DNA of 64,000 bases, taken from assembly GCA_030272155.1 (NCBI GenBank), contig CP126203.1:3968001-4032000 (forward strand). Direction: 5' to 3'. Position 1 is the first letter of the stretch, and every line of letters begins with the position of its first letter. Source of the stretch: Tetradesmus obliquus. Lineage: Eukaryota; Chlorophyta; Chlorophyceae; Sphaeropleales; Scenedesmaceae. The notes below the pieces were generated by a model. That model had not been told where the DNA came from. It saw only the letters and a program-made list of their open reading frames with translations, and made no database searches. A program made the translations under genes and the position numbers. Positions 11,900-23,400 of the stretch are shown here, one piece after another.

Positions 11900-12685
11900 A
11901 GAATCATTTTGCACCAGTGGTGCAGGTTAAATCAATGCTTGTTGCTTCCGCCACTGGCGGTTGAAGTTCAACCAGGGCGGTGTTGCCAGGTGCGCATGCA
12001 TGGGTTTTAAATTGCTGTCGTATGCATGTACCTTTTGTAGATTGTTGCTGGCACAGCTGCTGCGGCACTGTGTACACACGTTGGTGTGGTGTATATGAAC
12101 GAATTTACACATTCGCTGAGTCCTCACGGACTGCATTGGACACAAGTGGTGTGTTTGCTGCTGATGTGAAGTTGTGAATTTGTTGTGCTTGTAAGCACTG
12201 GTGACGCATGTCCACAGGAAGTATCCATGCACCTGAGCAAGTCCTTGAATGCTCAGCAGTGATAAAGGGGGGCTGCTGTGCACTCGCGAGGCAGCTGGCA
12301 GTAAAGCAGCAGACTATGATTTGTTGAAGAGCAGCTGTAGCAGGCTTACACGTGCGAGCTGACGGTATGTATATCACGTGCAGTTGTAATATTGCATGCC
12401 TTGCAGCACAGCCAGTCTGCCATGGGCAGGATATGCAGGATATCATTCTGTGCATCACACCGCCAAGTTTGGCATGCCTAGCAGCCTTTCTGCCGCATGC
12501 AGGACAGGCTGTGCTGCGAGGCATACAATGTTCTGCTGCAATGCGCATAGCAGAACTTGAAAACTTTGCTTGAAGCAGCAGGCTGCTGCAGTGATGGCAC
12601 AACATGCATGCCTGCAAGACAAGGGTGCAATGGTGCTGCTTGATAACTTATGAGCCTTATGCTGAGCAGGTGTGCTTCAGCAGCT

Positions 12686-13135
12686 ACACTGCCCCCAGGC
12701 CCCTCCCCTCAGTGACACCACGCCACACCACTGACACTGGCAGCAGACACGTCCTTGCCTGGCAAGCAGCTTGTACTGCGTGCTTTGCGCACATGCATGT
12801 TGCACAGCAGCAGGGGACCACACAACGGTGCAATCGGGCGACCTACTGCACCTGCAGACTGCTGGCGAACCAGCCACTTTGCTGCACAACAGGCCGGCTG
12901 CTGCTGCATGCAGCATTCACCATATTTCAGATAGTAGGATCACTCTACTGCATGATGCAGATGTACACTAACAGCGCATTTGCACTGTATCAAGCTTCAC
13001 ATGCACATGCCCAGCAGCAGCTGCTGTGGCATTGGTGCCGCATAACCTGCACACATCTGCCTGCAGCCAAGCTGCACTGCTGTTTGCAGCGCAGCCTGAA
13101 CGCTGCTTGCAAGCGCTCAGCTGCTGCGCATCAGC
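12686..13135 (+). repeat. Dispersed repeat, copy 1
   Basis: Blocks of this segment match 18697-19152 in the same orientation. Examples are a CA-rich CCACACCAC stretch, CTGGCAAGCAG...GCACATGCA, and CTGCAGCCAAGCTG. Similarity is broken by small indels and I judge it roughly three-quarters identical in the matching blocks. Confidence 0.55.
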
Positions 13136-13900
13136 AGCCTCTAGCACAAATGCGCGGCATATGCAATGCCTGCCAACATGCCTCCTCCAAGCACTCCGTC
13201 ATGATACAATTGGAAGCCTATTTTCTTCTGCATAATGCAAGTGCTCCTTGCAGCACCTATATGTTATCTGTTTATCAAACATATCTGGGCCTTCCACTGT
13301 CTGCAAACCTGCCGGTCAACCGCCAGTGGCAGATCTACTGCACAATCATGTTCATAATCATATGGCCATGCAACTGTTTGGTGCACAAATGCTGCAATCA
13401 AGCTGCTGTGCTGTGGTATTTAAATCTCACTGCATAGATATCACCAATGACAGATTGCGGTCAAACCCTGCTGAACCCTGCTGTTTGCTGCTCAAAAGCA
13501 GTCGCTCCCCACCGCCCCACTGCAGGTGCACAATCAGGCGTCCTGCAGCGGCACCCTTTTCAGGTTGCATAATAGAAAGGCAACGATGTGTGCGAAGTGC
13601 TGTCCAATTTGATAACAGCTGGTTAAGCAAATCTGCATGCTGGAACAGGTATGCTGGTGAAGAGCATGCATGCATGCATGCATATGCCGCAGCTGCCATG
13701 CCCAGGCTCCTCCCAGCATAAACGTGCAACCTGGTGACACTGGGTCACCCAACAGTGCTAGTGAGTCACTTCAGCAGAAAGGCACAGTTCAACAACAAGA
13801 CTGTTGCGGTAATAATTGGTAAACCCTGCACCTTGCAGAAGCTCAGCAGCTGCACCTGTAACACATCATAGGGCGTCAGTGTCCCATGCAGCCGCATTCA

Positions 13901-15754
13901 TTATGCAATGCTGACGTTTGCACAGAAATCTGCTCCCTTCTTCTGTGACTTTATGGACATCAAGGAATCTGAGAGCTGCCGAGTCTTGCCCAGCGCAGAG
14001 GAAGCGCGCTTCAATACATTCGGCATCCTGTCGTCGGTCCAGCGTGCCAGCGCTGCAAGCATGCTGCCTAGCGTCGACATCAAGCCTAGCACAGTGCCGA
14101 TAGTGCCCAGCGCAAACCCTGTCTTGCACTTGGGATCCTTAAAACAATCGTAATTCCTTTGAGGCTTGGTCAAAGACACATACATCACATGCTTCGCATC
14201 TTCTGGAGTGTCAACAGAGGAATTGATGCCAGCTTTCAGCCAGCAGTTGTCATAGTTCTCGTTAGGTGCTCCATAGCCAAATGTAAGCCCCTTGCATGCT
14301 GGCACCGCCACACAGCGGTCAATGCATGCCGTTAGACTGTCCACATAGTACCTAGTGAGGTCCACATCACCATGGAAGTCAACTCGACACAGCGGCTCCT
14401 GCTTCCTCCAGTCTTCGTCGTTGTCTGCAGCAGAAGGCACAGCAGCAGCAGCGGCAGCAGCAGCAGCGGCAGCAGCAGCGGCAGCAGCAGCAGCGACAGC
14501 AGCAGCGGCAGCAGCAATTGCAATCGGCCTGGCGGAGTGCTGTGCTGCGGAGACACTGCTGGCAGGTATCCAAAAGGTGGGTGCTCTTGCTCCATCAATG
14601 CAGTGCATCACTGACCACACGGACTATGAAAACTGTCTGTAAACACGACAATTGCCAAAACGCATCAGCTTAGATAACAACGATCACTCGCGTAAAAGCC
14701 GTGACTTGGCCAGTCTGTGTAGACTCACATGCTGACAATTCCTCCTTCACTTGGGTGCAAGTCCTGTTCTCGCGTCTGAATGCAACTGCGTATGCAGAAG
14801 GCCTGTAAACTGACACCCAGGTTACATTGTTGGCGGAGTCATTTGTCCTTCTCGTAGCACTTGTCATAGCCTTGAGCCAGCAGTTGTCTGTTGTGTTGTC
14901 GGCCGCAGCATAGCTGTAAGTGACTGCTCGACAGTTGTCATCCAGATGGCAAGCCTCCATGCATATGGCAAGGCTTGGGGTGTGCATCCTTTCCAAGTCC
15001 AGTGGCGAGGCTTCGCAGCCAATTTCAATGCGGCAGCGTGGCGGTGTGGTGGTGTTGCGCCAAGGGTTTCCTGCAAGGCACAGTGCAATGCAGTCAAGGG
15101 TTTTCTGCAAGGCATAGTGCGGTGAAGTCAAGGGTTTCCTGCAAGGCATATTTGTGTTGAAGTCAAGGGTTTCCTGCAAGGCATAGTGCGGTGAAGTCAA
15201 GGATTTCCTGCAAGGCATATTTGCGTTGAAGTCAAGGGTTTCCTGCAAGGCAGAGTGCGGTGAAGTCAAGGGTTTCCTGCAAGGCATAGTGCGGTGAAGT
15301 CAAGGGTTTCCTGCAAGGCACAGTGCGGGGAAATCAGTCGCATGGCAGCTTGCACTTGTATGGGCATGAACCACATTGCACCGGGTGGCCAACATGTTCA
15401 GCTACAGTACACGCAACTGCCACCGCAGCAGCAGCTGCAGCAGCCACACTCCCTAGCTGCAGCTGCTGGAGCTCCAGCAGAGTACTCGAGTCGCAGCAAT
15501 TACTTGCAAGCAGCACAGCAACCTTGCAACCCTGCAGCACTGCAAGCTAGGCTGTTGTGTGGCATGAGCGTCCTGTGGTTCCTCATCAGAATGTAGGCGG
15601 AACCGCTTACTGGGGCCTGCTGTTTTATTCCCCACTCACTTTCTGCCACTGTCAGATCTGCCTTGATGTCTTGACAGGTGCGGCCATCTGCTGGCCCCAT
15701 CAGCAGCAGCAGGACAGACAGCACCGAGAGCACCGCAGCCATGTTCATGTTCAT
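13901..15754 (-). CDS. Secreted, membrane-anchored double PAN/Apple-domain protein
   Basis: The complete gene has exons 15640-15754, 14729-15070 and 13901-14424 (TAA), 326 residues, phases 1 and 1, all GT-AG. An N-terminal signal peptide (MNMNM then a Leu/Val-rich core) precedes two PAN/Apple-like modules. Module 1, about residues 49-110, starts CRIEIGCE and ends DNCWLK. Module 2, about 163-220, starts CRVDFHGD and ends DNCWLK. Both keep the CxxxC...C...CWLK spacing of PAN_4. A hydrophobic segment at about 254-278 and a Lys/Arg-rich tail follow, suggesting a type I membrane protein with the PAN modules outside. PAN modules bind proteins or carbohydrates, so a cell-surface or matrix role is inferred. 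A repeat copying the start of exon 2 fills much of intron 1, and intron 2 ends in a GCT/CTG run. Confidence 0.8.
14428..14515 (-). repeat. CTG/CCG run as the 3' end of PAN-gene intron 2
   Basis: On the minus strand this is a GCTGCTGCCGCTG run leading into TCTGCTGCAG, the acceptor of exon 3. It translates as poly-Ala or poly-Leu if misread as coding. Confidence 0.7.
15095..15330 (-). repeat. 34-bp tandem array copying the exon 2 acceptor and edge
   Basis: Seven units of about 34 bp follow the true exon 2 boundary (15061-15080). Each carries, on the minus strand, GCCTTGCAG followed by GAAACCCTTGAC, that is the intron end, the acceptor and the first ten exon bases. One unit reads ATCC in place of ACCC. 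Unit tails alternate between two types (AGTGCGGTGAAG and ATTTGYGTTGAAG). Confidence 0.85.
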
Positions 15755-16594
15755 ATTATTTGAGTCTGTTGGCAGACCAGTTGTAGTCGCAGACAAAACG
15801 CTGATGCCGAGCAGCCAGCCTGAGAAGCCCGGCCGTGCCTATTGCCAACGGGCTGTTTGATTGGCTGCTGTACCCGCTGGAAATATCAACGGCTTTCGAA
15901 CTGCCAAAGTGAAATTCACTTGAAATGTCATCAACGCAGGGCACGGGCCTGTTGGACAAGGTTGTAACTCGTGGTCACGAGCTGGTCTATTGCCCCGGGA
16001 TCCCGGATCCGGATGGCGGTTCAGTGGGGTAGGGTACGAACCTAGCATCCCAGATATGAGACAAAGCCACATAGCACACAAACAGAAAGCCATGCTGGCA
16101 CAGCAACCTGCTGCTTGTGGTAGGTACAGCAAGGCACAGCTGCTGAACCTGCTGCCTTGGTTTGCTTGCATGTCAGCTGTCCTGCAGGCACCTCACCTGC
16201 TTGCAGCGCCCGCCCCAAACTGCTAGTTTTGTTCAGCTCCAGAATTCAGCGTGATCACACAAGATGAATGTCTGCAGGAGAGTGTGTGGACTGGCAGCAC
16301 TCAACCAACTGTGCTCAACCACCCTAGCTGCACACGCGCAGCAGCTGCCTGTAATGCTGAAACGTTGATCGGTGATAAGCAACAAGATTAGCAGCAGCAG
16401 CGCAGCGCACAACGTACAGGGCCAGACAGCAGACCGCAACAACAGCGGCAGGGCACTTGGCACACCACAACTGCAGAGCCTGATCAGCCAGCAAGTGCTG
16501 CCCAGAAGCAGAACCGGTTACATAAATACATATGTGCAGGCAGCAGCGCCCTATAGCAGCAGAAATTAGCAGATAACAGACCCGCGAAAATTCA

Positions 16595-16631
<37 letters not shown>

Positions 16632-17117
16632 GCAGCAGCACCTGCCACAGCAACGCATATGCACCTGCCACAGCAGCGCGTATCAGATCATGAGCTGCAG
16701 CCAGCTGTGTTGCGACATACCAAGCTGTCACAACCATGTGGTGCACTTCAAATGCATCATGCACTGCGCACACTTCATCCAGGTTGCTGCCTGTGTGCAC
16801 TCTGCACTGCCGAAAGTTGACACCAGAGGGATACATGAACGCCCTGCACGGCACATGCTGCATACCGTAGTGTGGTGTCCCCAGGTGGTCTCGGCACACG
16901 TCTGCAACAGGGTACTGCTGTAGCAGCTTACATGATGCTTACATGCTTAGACTGATCTTGCTTGTAGCACCAAAACAATTGTGTCACTGGGCTTATCGGT
17001 GAACCCTCACTGTCTTGCTGCCTTGTTTGGGCTGCAGTACGTCACCAGCTGGCCCAGTGGCAGGCCCTGCAAGCTGCAAGCAGCGACGGCAGCAAGCCCC
17101 AGGTCGACAGCAACAGC

Positions 17118-17143
17118 TCGCAGGACCTGCAGCAGCAGCAGCC

Positions 17144-17191
<48 letters not shown>
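17118..17191. repeat. (CAG)n run
   Basis: A nearly pure CAG run flanked by AGGACCTGCAG repeats. No gene context is supported. Confidence 0.8.
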
Positions 17192-17194
<3 letters not shown>

Positions 17195-17283
17195 CCTGCA
17201 GGGTGACAGCAGCTCGCAGGACCTGCAGCAGCCAGCAGCAACCAGCAGCCAGCAGACTGGTTTGCGGCAGCGACGTATCCAGC

Positions 17284-17408
17284 GTGCTGGGTGACGCGGT
17301 GTGCTGGGTGACGATGTGTGCCGGATGACGCTGTGTGCTGGGTGACGATGTGTGCCGCGTGACGCTGTGTGCTGGGTGAGGCTGTGTGCTGGGTGAGGCT
17401 GTGTGCTG
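17284..17408. repeat. 17-bp minisatellite
   Basis: Seven units of 17 bp, consensus GTGCTGGGTGACGMTGT, with a partial eighth unit. Unit variants (GTGCCGSRTGACGCTGT) partly alternate. Confidence 0.85.
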
Positions 17409-17694
17409 CTTCACACAGGCGCAACTGACAACAAGGAAGCAAGGGCGTGCAGGCGGCTGTCAGGCAGCAGCTTCTTGCCTGCAGGATGCTGCAAGGAAGG
17501 CAGGCAACAAACAGTGTTTGCATGTAAGCATGTAAGTGTGCGAGTTGTTGGTGGTGCATGCATCTTGCCATCAGGCGCTGACACTGCGACAATGTGCTGA
17601 CCAACAAGGCCTGAGGGGATAGCGTGCTGCTGACGGGTTGGCAGAGAGATACCAACGTTGCACGCAGTCGTTTGTGCAAGTGTACTTATACAGC

Positions 17695-17749
17695 AGTGTA
17701 CAGCATCAGTGTACAGCAGAAGTGTACAGCAGAAGTGTACAGCAGAAGT
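17695..17749. repeat. 13-bp tandem repeat
   Basis: Units of GTGTACAGCAGAA, four copies with a variant first unit. Confidence 0.75.
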
Positions 17750-18696
17750 GGTGCGAATGCTTTCGTTGTCATGGCTGGCTCAAGAATGCATGCACGTCAG
17801 GCAGCAGGTGGCACTGCTGTCTGACGAGGCCACCAATGCTGCTTGCCAAGCAGTTTGTACGATTGTCCTGTGTGGTGCTCCTAGAAAATGCGTTTGTACT
17901 TTTGCAATGTCCCGATGGTCTCGGGTATGCCGTGCAACGTCTGGCCGGGAACACACTGTGTGCAGAGCCGACGCCTGCCACGCTGCGCTGGAACACTGCG
18001 CAAGCAGCCATAGGCCATGACTGACCAGTTGCCTGTGCTGGTGATGAGCCATTTGATTGCTCAAACCGAGTCGGGTTACTCTGTAATCCCCGGATTCATG
18101 TTTGGGACATTTGCTTACATACGTTGGCCATACGCACTAAAACCTGGTGTTATACTGTCTCGGCAGCTGCCAAACGTGTTACACCCTCAAGCAGAATCGC
18201 CGCATGGCCCCTCACCACATGACATACGGGTAACCTCGCCCATTCACCAAAATTTACATCCTGCACACTTTCTCAGAAACCCCTGCCGGGCGCCTGTCAA
18301 CTGTCCTGCAAGACACACCATGTTGTGCCTGTATGAACAGCCCACTCGCGCATCAGGAGACCGTCTCCAGCGGGCGGGGGTCTCAGATCAGACCAGGCTG
18401 GTCCAACATTGCTTGAAGGTGCGCAGCTATGCATTTACCACGGTCCTTCGGTATCCGGCAGCTGGAGCCGTATACATTTGTCCTTTTACACCATGCCATG
18501 CAGCAAGGTGCATGGCAGAACTTGCGCAGCCGACAGCTCGCTCCTAGTGTAGTACTGCAGCGATGGCGCACATTCCTGCCTGCCATGCACACGACAGCTA
18601 CAGCAAATGGTAACATGATGATGATGATGCACACGACAGCTACAGCGCTGCCATTGCTTACAAGCAAGAGCACTCACTCAGGCAAGCTCCTAGGTC

Positions 18697-19152
18697 CCCT
18701 GCCCGCCCCCAGTGAAACCACACCACACCACACCATAACACTGCAGGCACGCCTTCGCCTGCCAAGCAGTCTGTGCTGCATTCTGAGTGCACATGCAGGT
18801 CACCTGCACACGCTCTGCACTGCAGCACTGTCAACAGGCGGCCCACGTAGTGCACCGCGCCTGCAGCCATCTGCTACAGCTGTATCAACCATTTGAAGCT
18901 GCTGTGGCAGAGCAATGCGGCCGGTGTTGCGTGCCCGTTGCATCACCGGGTACCCGGCAAAAACATGCCGCGAGCCCCGTGCACATCTAGCACCCATCCA
19001 ACAGCTGCTGCTGTGCATCAGTGCAGTGCGTGACAAGCGTGAACTGCACACGTCCGCCTGCAGCCAAGCTGTTCACGTAACCAATGCCGCAACCTCTTGT
19101 TGTGATCGGATGCCGCTGACGCAGCCGACACGCGCTCAGCTGCTCAGCATGT
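18697..19152 (+). repeat. Dispersed repeat, copy 2
   Basis: This is the counterpart of 12686-13135 in the same orientation. Its last matching block, GCGCTCAGCTGCTCAGCATG, runs straight into the 14-bp minisatellite. Confidence 0.55.
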
Positions 19153-19283
19153 CCAGCTCAGCATGTCCAGCTCAGCATGTCCAGCTCAGCATGTCCAGCT
19201 CAGCATGTCCAGCTCAGCATGTCCAGCTCAGCATATCCAGCTCAGCATGTCAAGCTCAGCATGTCAAGCTCAGCATGTCAAGC
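19143..19283. repeat. 14-bp minisatellite
   Basis: About ten units of CAGCTCAGCATGTC. The last units carry a C-to-A change (CATGTCAAGCT). Confidence 0.9.
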
Positions 19284-20331
19284 CCTCCGCACTGAGCAGC
19301 AAGCGTGTTGATATGCATCCAGCGCGCTCCTGAAAGTGCGCTGCAGAAGTGCGTGTGCCTGGCCTGCCATTCAAACATCAAACGTATCATTGCAGAACAC
19401 CAGCTGCCAAATCATCCTGTGATCATGGAAGGTGCAGTACCATGTAACCAAAGCTTATCCTCGCCAACCAAAACACTTCACTGAAAGTGCACTGCTGCTT
19501 GCAACTATGCTGCGCACTGTGCATCGATGCCGAGCCTAGGACGAGGGTGCACGCCAGTGAAAGCAAGCACTGGCAGTTACATGCAACACATGGCAAAAGC
19601 CTAGCATCGTTGCTTCTGCGTCATACATAATGCATGTGTGCGCAGCGCGCAAGTGCCCCTGCCGCTGCTTACAGCAGCAGCAGAGATGCACGTCAGATTC
19701 GAACCACCGAAGAGTGCTGTGCACGTAAGTCAAAACCAAGTGTAAGACTGTCATACCGCCCACAACACAACACAAGACTTTGCTGACTGCATGTGTGACA
19801 ACCACCGTGCCGTGCTGAGGTGCTGCAGCAAGCAGGTTGTCTGCTGCAGCTGCAAGCGCAATAAAACACCTGGCCCATGCAACCATTTCTGATGTTTAGG
19901 TGCCAGGCCCACCCAGCCAGCAGCTCAATGCAAACATCAGCCATACCAAGCCAAACCTACACACACCCATGCATGGACATGCTACTGCCTGCAGGCCCGC
20001 AAGCAGCTCACTGCTAGTAGCTGCTGCTGCACAGCAGCAGCAGCAGCAGCCACAGCAGCAGCCGCCGCCGCCGCAGCAGCAGCCACTGCGGCGGCCTGTG
20101 TGCCGGCCTGGCTTGCCAATGGCCCTGCAGGATTAGCAACGGCTGTGCCGCTGCGACCCGCATTGCTGCATGCCGCGCAGCAGCAGCAGCAGCCAGTGTG
20201 CCGTTTACGGCCCCCCGGAGCTAGCAGCAACTGCACCGCTGCCAACAGCGCTGGACGCCCCGTAGCGCGACAGCGGCAGCAGCAGCAGCAGCAGCAGCAG
20301 CAGCCAGTGTGCTGGCTGCACAGCGCAGCGC

Positions 20332-20460
20332 CTAAGGGCCCTCAGGAATGGCAGCAACTGCGCCGCTGCCAACAGCGCTGGACGCCCCGTAGCGCGACAA
20401 CGGCACGCGCAGGATGTTTTCTCCGGCGGCCGGCGGGATCGTGGCCTTGTCCAGCAGCAT
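20332..20460 (-). CDS. Kinase candidate last exon d (longest tail)
   Basis: It starts after a GCCGCAG acceptor with MLLDKATIPPAAGEN, then ILRVPLSRYGASS... to a TAG at 20332-20334, 42 residues, in phase 0 like exon 6. The tail segment PLSRYGASSAVGSGAVAA is repeated once more just downstream, at about 20205-20272. Confidence 0.6.
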   Translation of the reverse strand: MLLDKATIPPAAGENILRVPLSRYGASSAVGSGAVAAIPEGP

Positions 20461-23400
20461 CTGCGGCAACGGGGCAAGGCAGCAGCAGCAACAAAACTCA
20501 GTTGTGCGGGGTTCTAGCAACTCCAGCAAGCAGGGTGTTTTCTCCGGCGGCCGGAGGGATCGTGGCCTTGTCCAGCAGCATCTGCGGCATGGCAGCAGCA
20601 GCAGCAGCAGCGACAACAAACCTCAGTTGTGCAGGATGATATTAAGTTCAGCAAGTAGGATGTTCTCTCCGGCGGCCGGCGGGACTGTGGCCTAGTCCAG
20701 CAGCATCTGCGGCAACCGGGCAAGGCAGCAGCAGCAGCAGACAGCAGAAGCAGTGCTCAGCTCTGTGGGATGCTACCAACCTCAGCAAGCAGGTTGTTTT
20801 CTCCGGCGGCCGGCGGGATCGTAGCCTCGTCCAGCAGCATCTGTTTGGCATGGCAGCAGCAGCAGCAGCAGCGGCAGCAGCAGATTCAGCATTGTGACAT
20901 GGCACCGCCACATTAACTCATCTAATGGCAGCTTCATGTCCGGCCGGCGCAGCACTGCTCGACCAAAACAAAGCCATGATACGCGGGCGCGGTCTCATGA
21001 ATGCAAGCACATCCATGTCATGCCGCAGCTTTGCAAGCGCATTCTCATGCCCACCAATCTTTATCACGCACCTGCAGCTGCGCGTCCCGCTCCTTGCTCC
21101 TGTAGTTGCCGCCCGCCACGCGTGAGTCGATGGCGCGCTGCTCCTCCTGCAGCTGCGCCAGAGCAGTTTCGTACTTCTCTGGCAGTGGCCGGCTGAACCA
21201 GGGGTGCCTGCAGATGTAGTAAAGGCAGACAACAAACACATCGGCAATGTGTGCTGCGCGCGTGAGGAGATGAGGATGCGATGATCAGGCACGTGGATGC
21301 GCACCAGATGATGCTGTAAATGGCTATGGGCGAGTTGTGGTTCACGTCGAAGTCGTGCCCCATAAAAAGGAACCAACGATCTAAAACCCACAAAAACAGC
21401 ATAACGCGCACCTGATGATGCCGTCGATGGTGATGCGGCTGTCCTGGTTCACGTCGAACATCTTGTCCAGCAGGTCCCTGCAGTCCTTGGTGAGCTTGCC
21501 CACCGCGCTGTTGTTGTGCGGCGACTCCTGCCAGCTGGTGCGGATCTGCTGGATCCAGATGGAGTACAGCCCTGCACACGCAGCAGCAGATAAGCATTAA
21601 ATCTTCAATATGTAATATTTGCTGGTGGCTGCTGCGGATCTGCTGGATCCAGATGGAGTACAGCCCTGCGGCAGATACGGCAAAAAACAGCAGGTCGTAG
21701 CCTTTTGTAAGTGATCGCCAGTCGAAGTTTTACAACATGTGATGCATGTGCTGGATCCAGATGGAGTACGGCCCTGCGGCAGACACCAACACAGCTCGTG
21801 TTTCAGTGACATGTTGATGGATTATGAAGCAAAAGCAGATACGTCATCGGCAAGTATAGGAAGATGAAATATCTTGTTCTTCTTGTTCTCCTTCTGCATC
21901 TTCTTTAAAAAAGGAAGAAGAAGAAGAAGAAGAAGAAGAAGAAGAAGAAGAAGAAGAAGAAGAAGAAGAAGATGAAGAAGAATGTAAATGCTAAATCACA
22001 CTGATGCTGTGCACACTAACAGTCGCATCGACACTAGCAATGTCAACGGTATTGATCTACTCTTCACAACATGTATGTTGACATATACTGAAATATGTTA
22101 ACAGATACCAAAAACAACAAACAATTCATGATAATCAACCATGGTCATAATACCAACAGCTGACAATCCTACTATTAGTGGATATCATAACAAAGAAACA
22201 GGAATTATCCGCACCTGCGGTGTTGACGTAGTTCTCGTCCTCCATTTCAAAGGGGAACATGCCCAGCAGCATTACAAACAGCAGCACGCCCGCCGCCCAC
22301 ACGTCCACCTTCTTGCCGTCATAGCCCGCCCTGCGCAGAAAGTAAAATGCGCAACAAAGGTGCGTCAGCATCATAAACATGCCCAGCAGCATCACAAACA
22401 TGCCCAGCAGCATGCCAAACAGCAGCACACCCAAACGTCCACCTTCTTTCCGTCATAGCCAGCCCTGCGCAGCACATCATCGAGGCAAGAGCATAACGCA
22501 GTTGAGCATTGATTGCAATCCCGTGCAGAGGTTCACAACCAGACGCACAGCAGCTGCAACGGCCCAGCTCTCTGTACATGTTATGTACAATATTCTGCGG
22601 AAGTTGTAGCCGGTTTCAAACGCACCGCCTGCTGCTACTTATCCAGTCGATGTCATACGCAGCTTGTTTGTTTGCTCTCTTTTGCTGCTGTTCTGTTGCA
22701 AGTGTCATAACACAATACGTAACACACCGCCCGCTGATGAGCTCGGGCCCCATGTACTTCGGTGTGCCGATGCGCATGGTGTCCATGTTGCTGTTGCTGG
22801 CCCCATGCACCCTTGTACTGACAAACCAGGTTTCAACACCTATAAAACCCAAACCCCACCTGCCACTGATGAGCTCGGGCCCCATGTACTCCGGGGTGCC
22901 GATGCGCATGGTGTCCATGTTGCTGTTGCTGGCCCAGGCCTTTGCGAAGCCAAAGTCGCACAGCTTAAGCCGCGGCGGGTCGCGGTGGTCCAGGATGGTG
23001 TTGTCCAGCTTCAGGTCGCTGCAGAAACAGCAAAGCAGACAGAAACAGCATGCACGCAGGGTTTGAATTGTGTTATCTGGCACGTTGGTGTGGGCCGCGG
23101 CGGGTCGCGGTGGTCCAGGATGGTGTTGTCCAGCTTCAGGTCGCTGCAGGTGCAATCGACAAAGTGGCCAGCATGGGCAGAAAGAGCAGACAGAGCTTCA
23201 AGAAGTTGACCAGCAGGCAAAAGGCTCGCAGTGGTCCAGGATGATGTTGTCCAGCTTCAGCTGCACAAATGAGACTACACACACAAGAAGGTGTCATTAA
23301 TTGGTGATGGATGGTCATCTATAGTTGCGTCCAGCTTCAGGTCGCTGCAGTTTATAGTTCTGGTTTCAACAGGGCAGAAGGCGTTCACACAGCAAGTTGA

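Larger units (their letters stand above)
10060..13900. other. Long stretch with no supported gene
   Basis: It holds the probable 3' end of the membrane-protein transcript (TGTAA at 10296), a 20-bp three-unit tandem repeat at 11840-11899 and one copy of a dispersed repeat at 12686-13135. Several open frames up to 277 codons exist, but none has protein-like composition or paired splice sites that I trust. Confidence 0.5.
15755..20331. other. Repeat-rich stretch with no supported gene
   Basis: This stretch lies between the divergently placed 5' end of the PAN gene and the 3' end of the kinase gene. It contains CAG runs, three minisatellites (17284-17408, 17695-17749, 19143-19283) and dispersed-repeat copy 2. 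Open frames are long only where CAG runs suppress stops. The promoter of the PAN gene should lie just right of 15754, but no clear element was recognised. Confidence 0.5.

Noticed and set aside
12604-13437. Plus-strand open frame of 277 codons
   Set aside because: Cys/His/Ala/Gln-rich composition typical of noncoding DNA here. It overlaps a dispersed repeat and has no splice or start support.
16000-16060. GGATCC/CCCGGG-rich stretch resembling cloning sites
   Set aside because: Only short palindromes occur in otherwise continuous genomic-like sequence. There is no vector sequence.
19690-19725. tRNA-like T-arm (GATTCGAACCACC)
   Set aside because: The putative T-stem does not pair, and no acceptor or anticodon arm could be formed around it.
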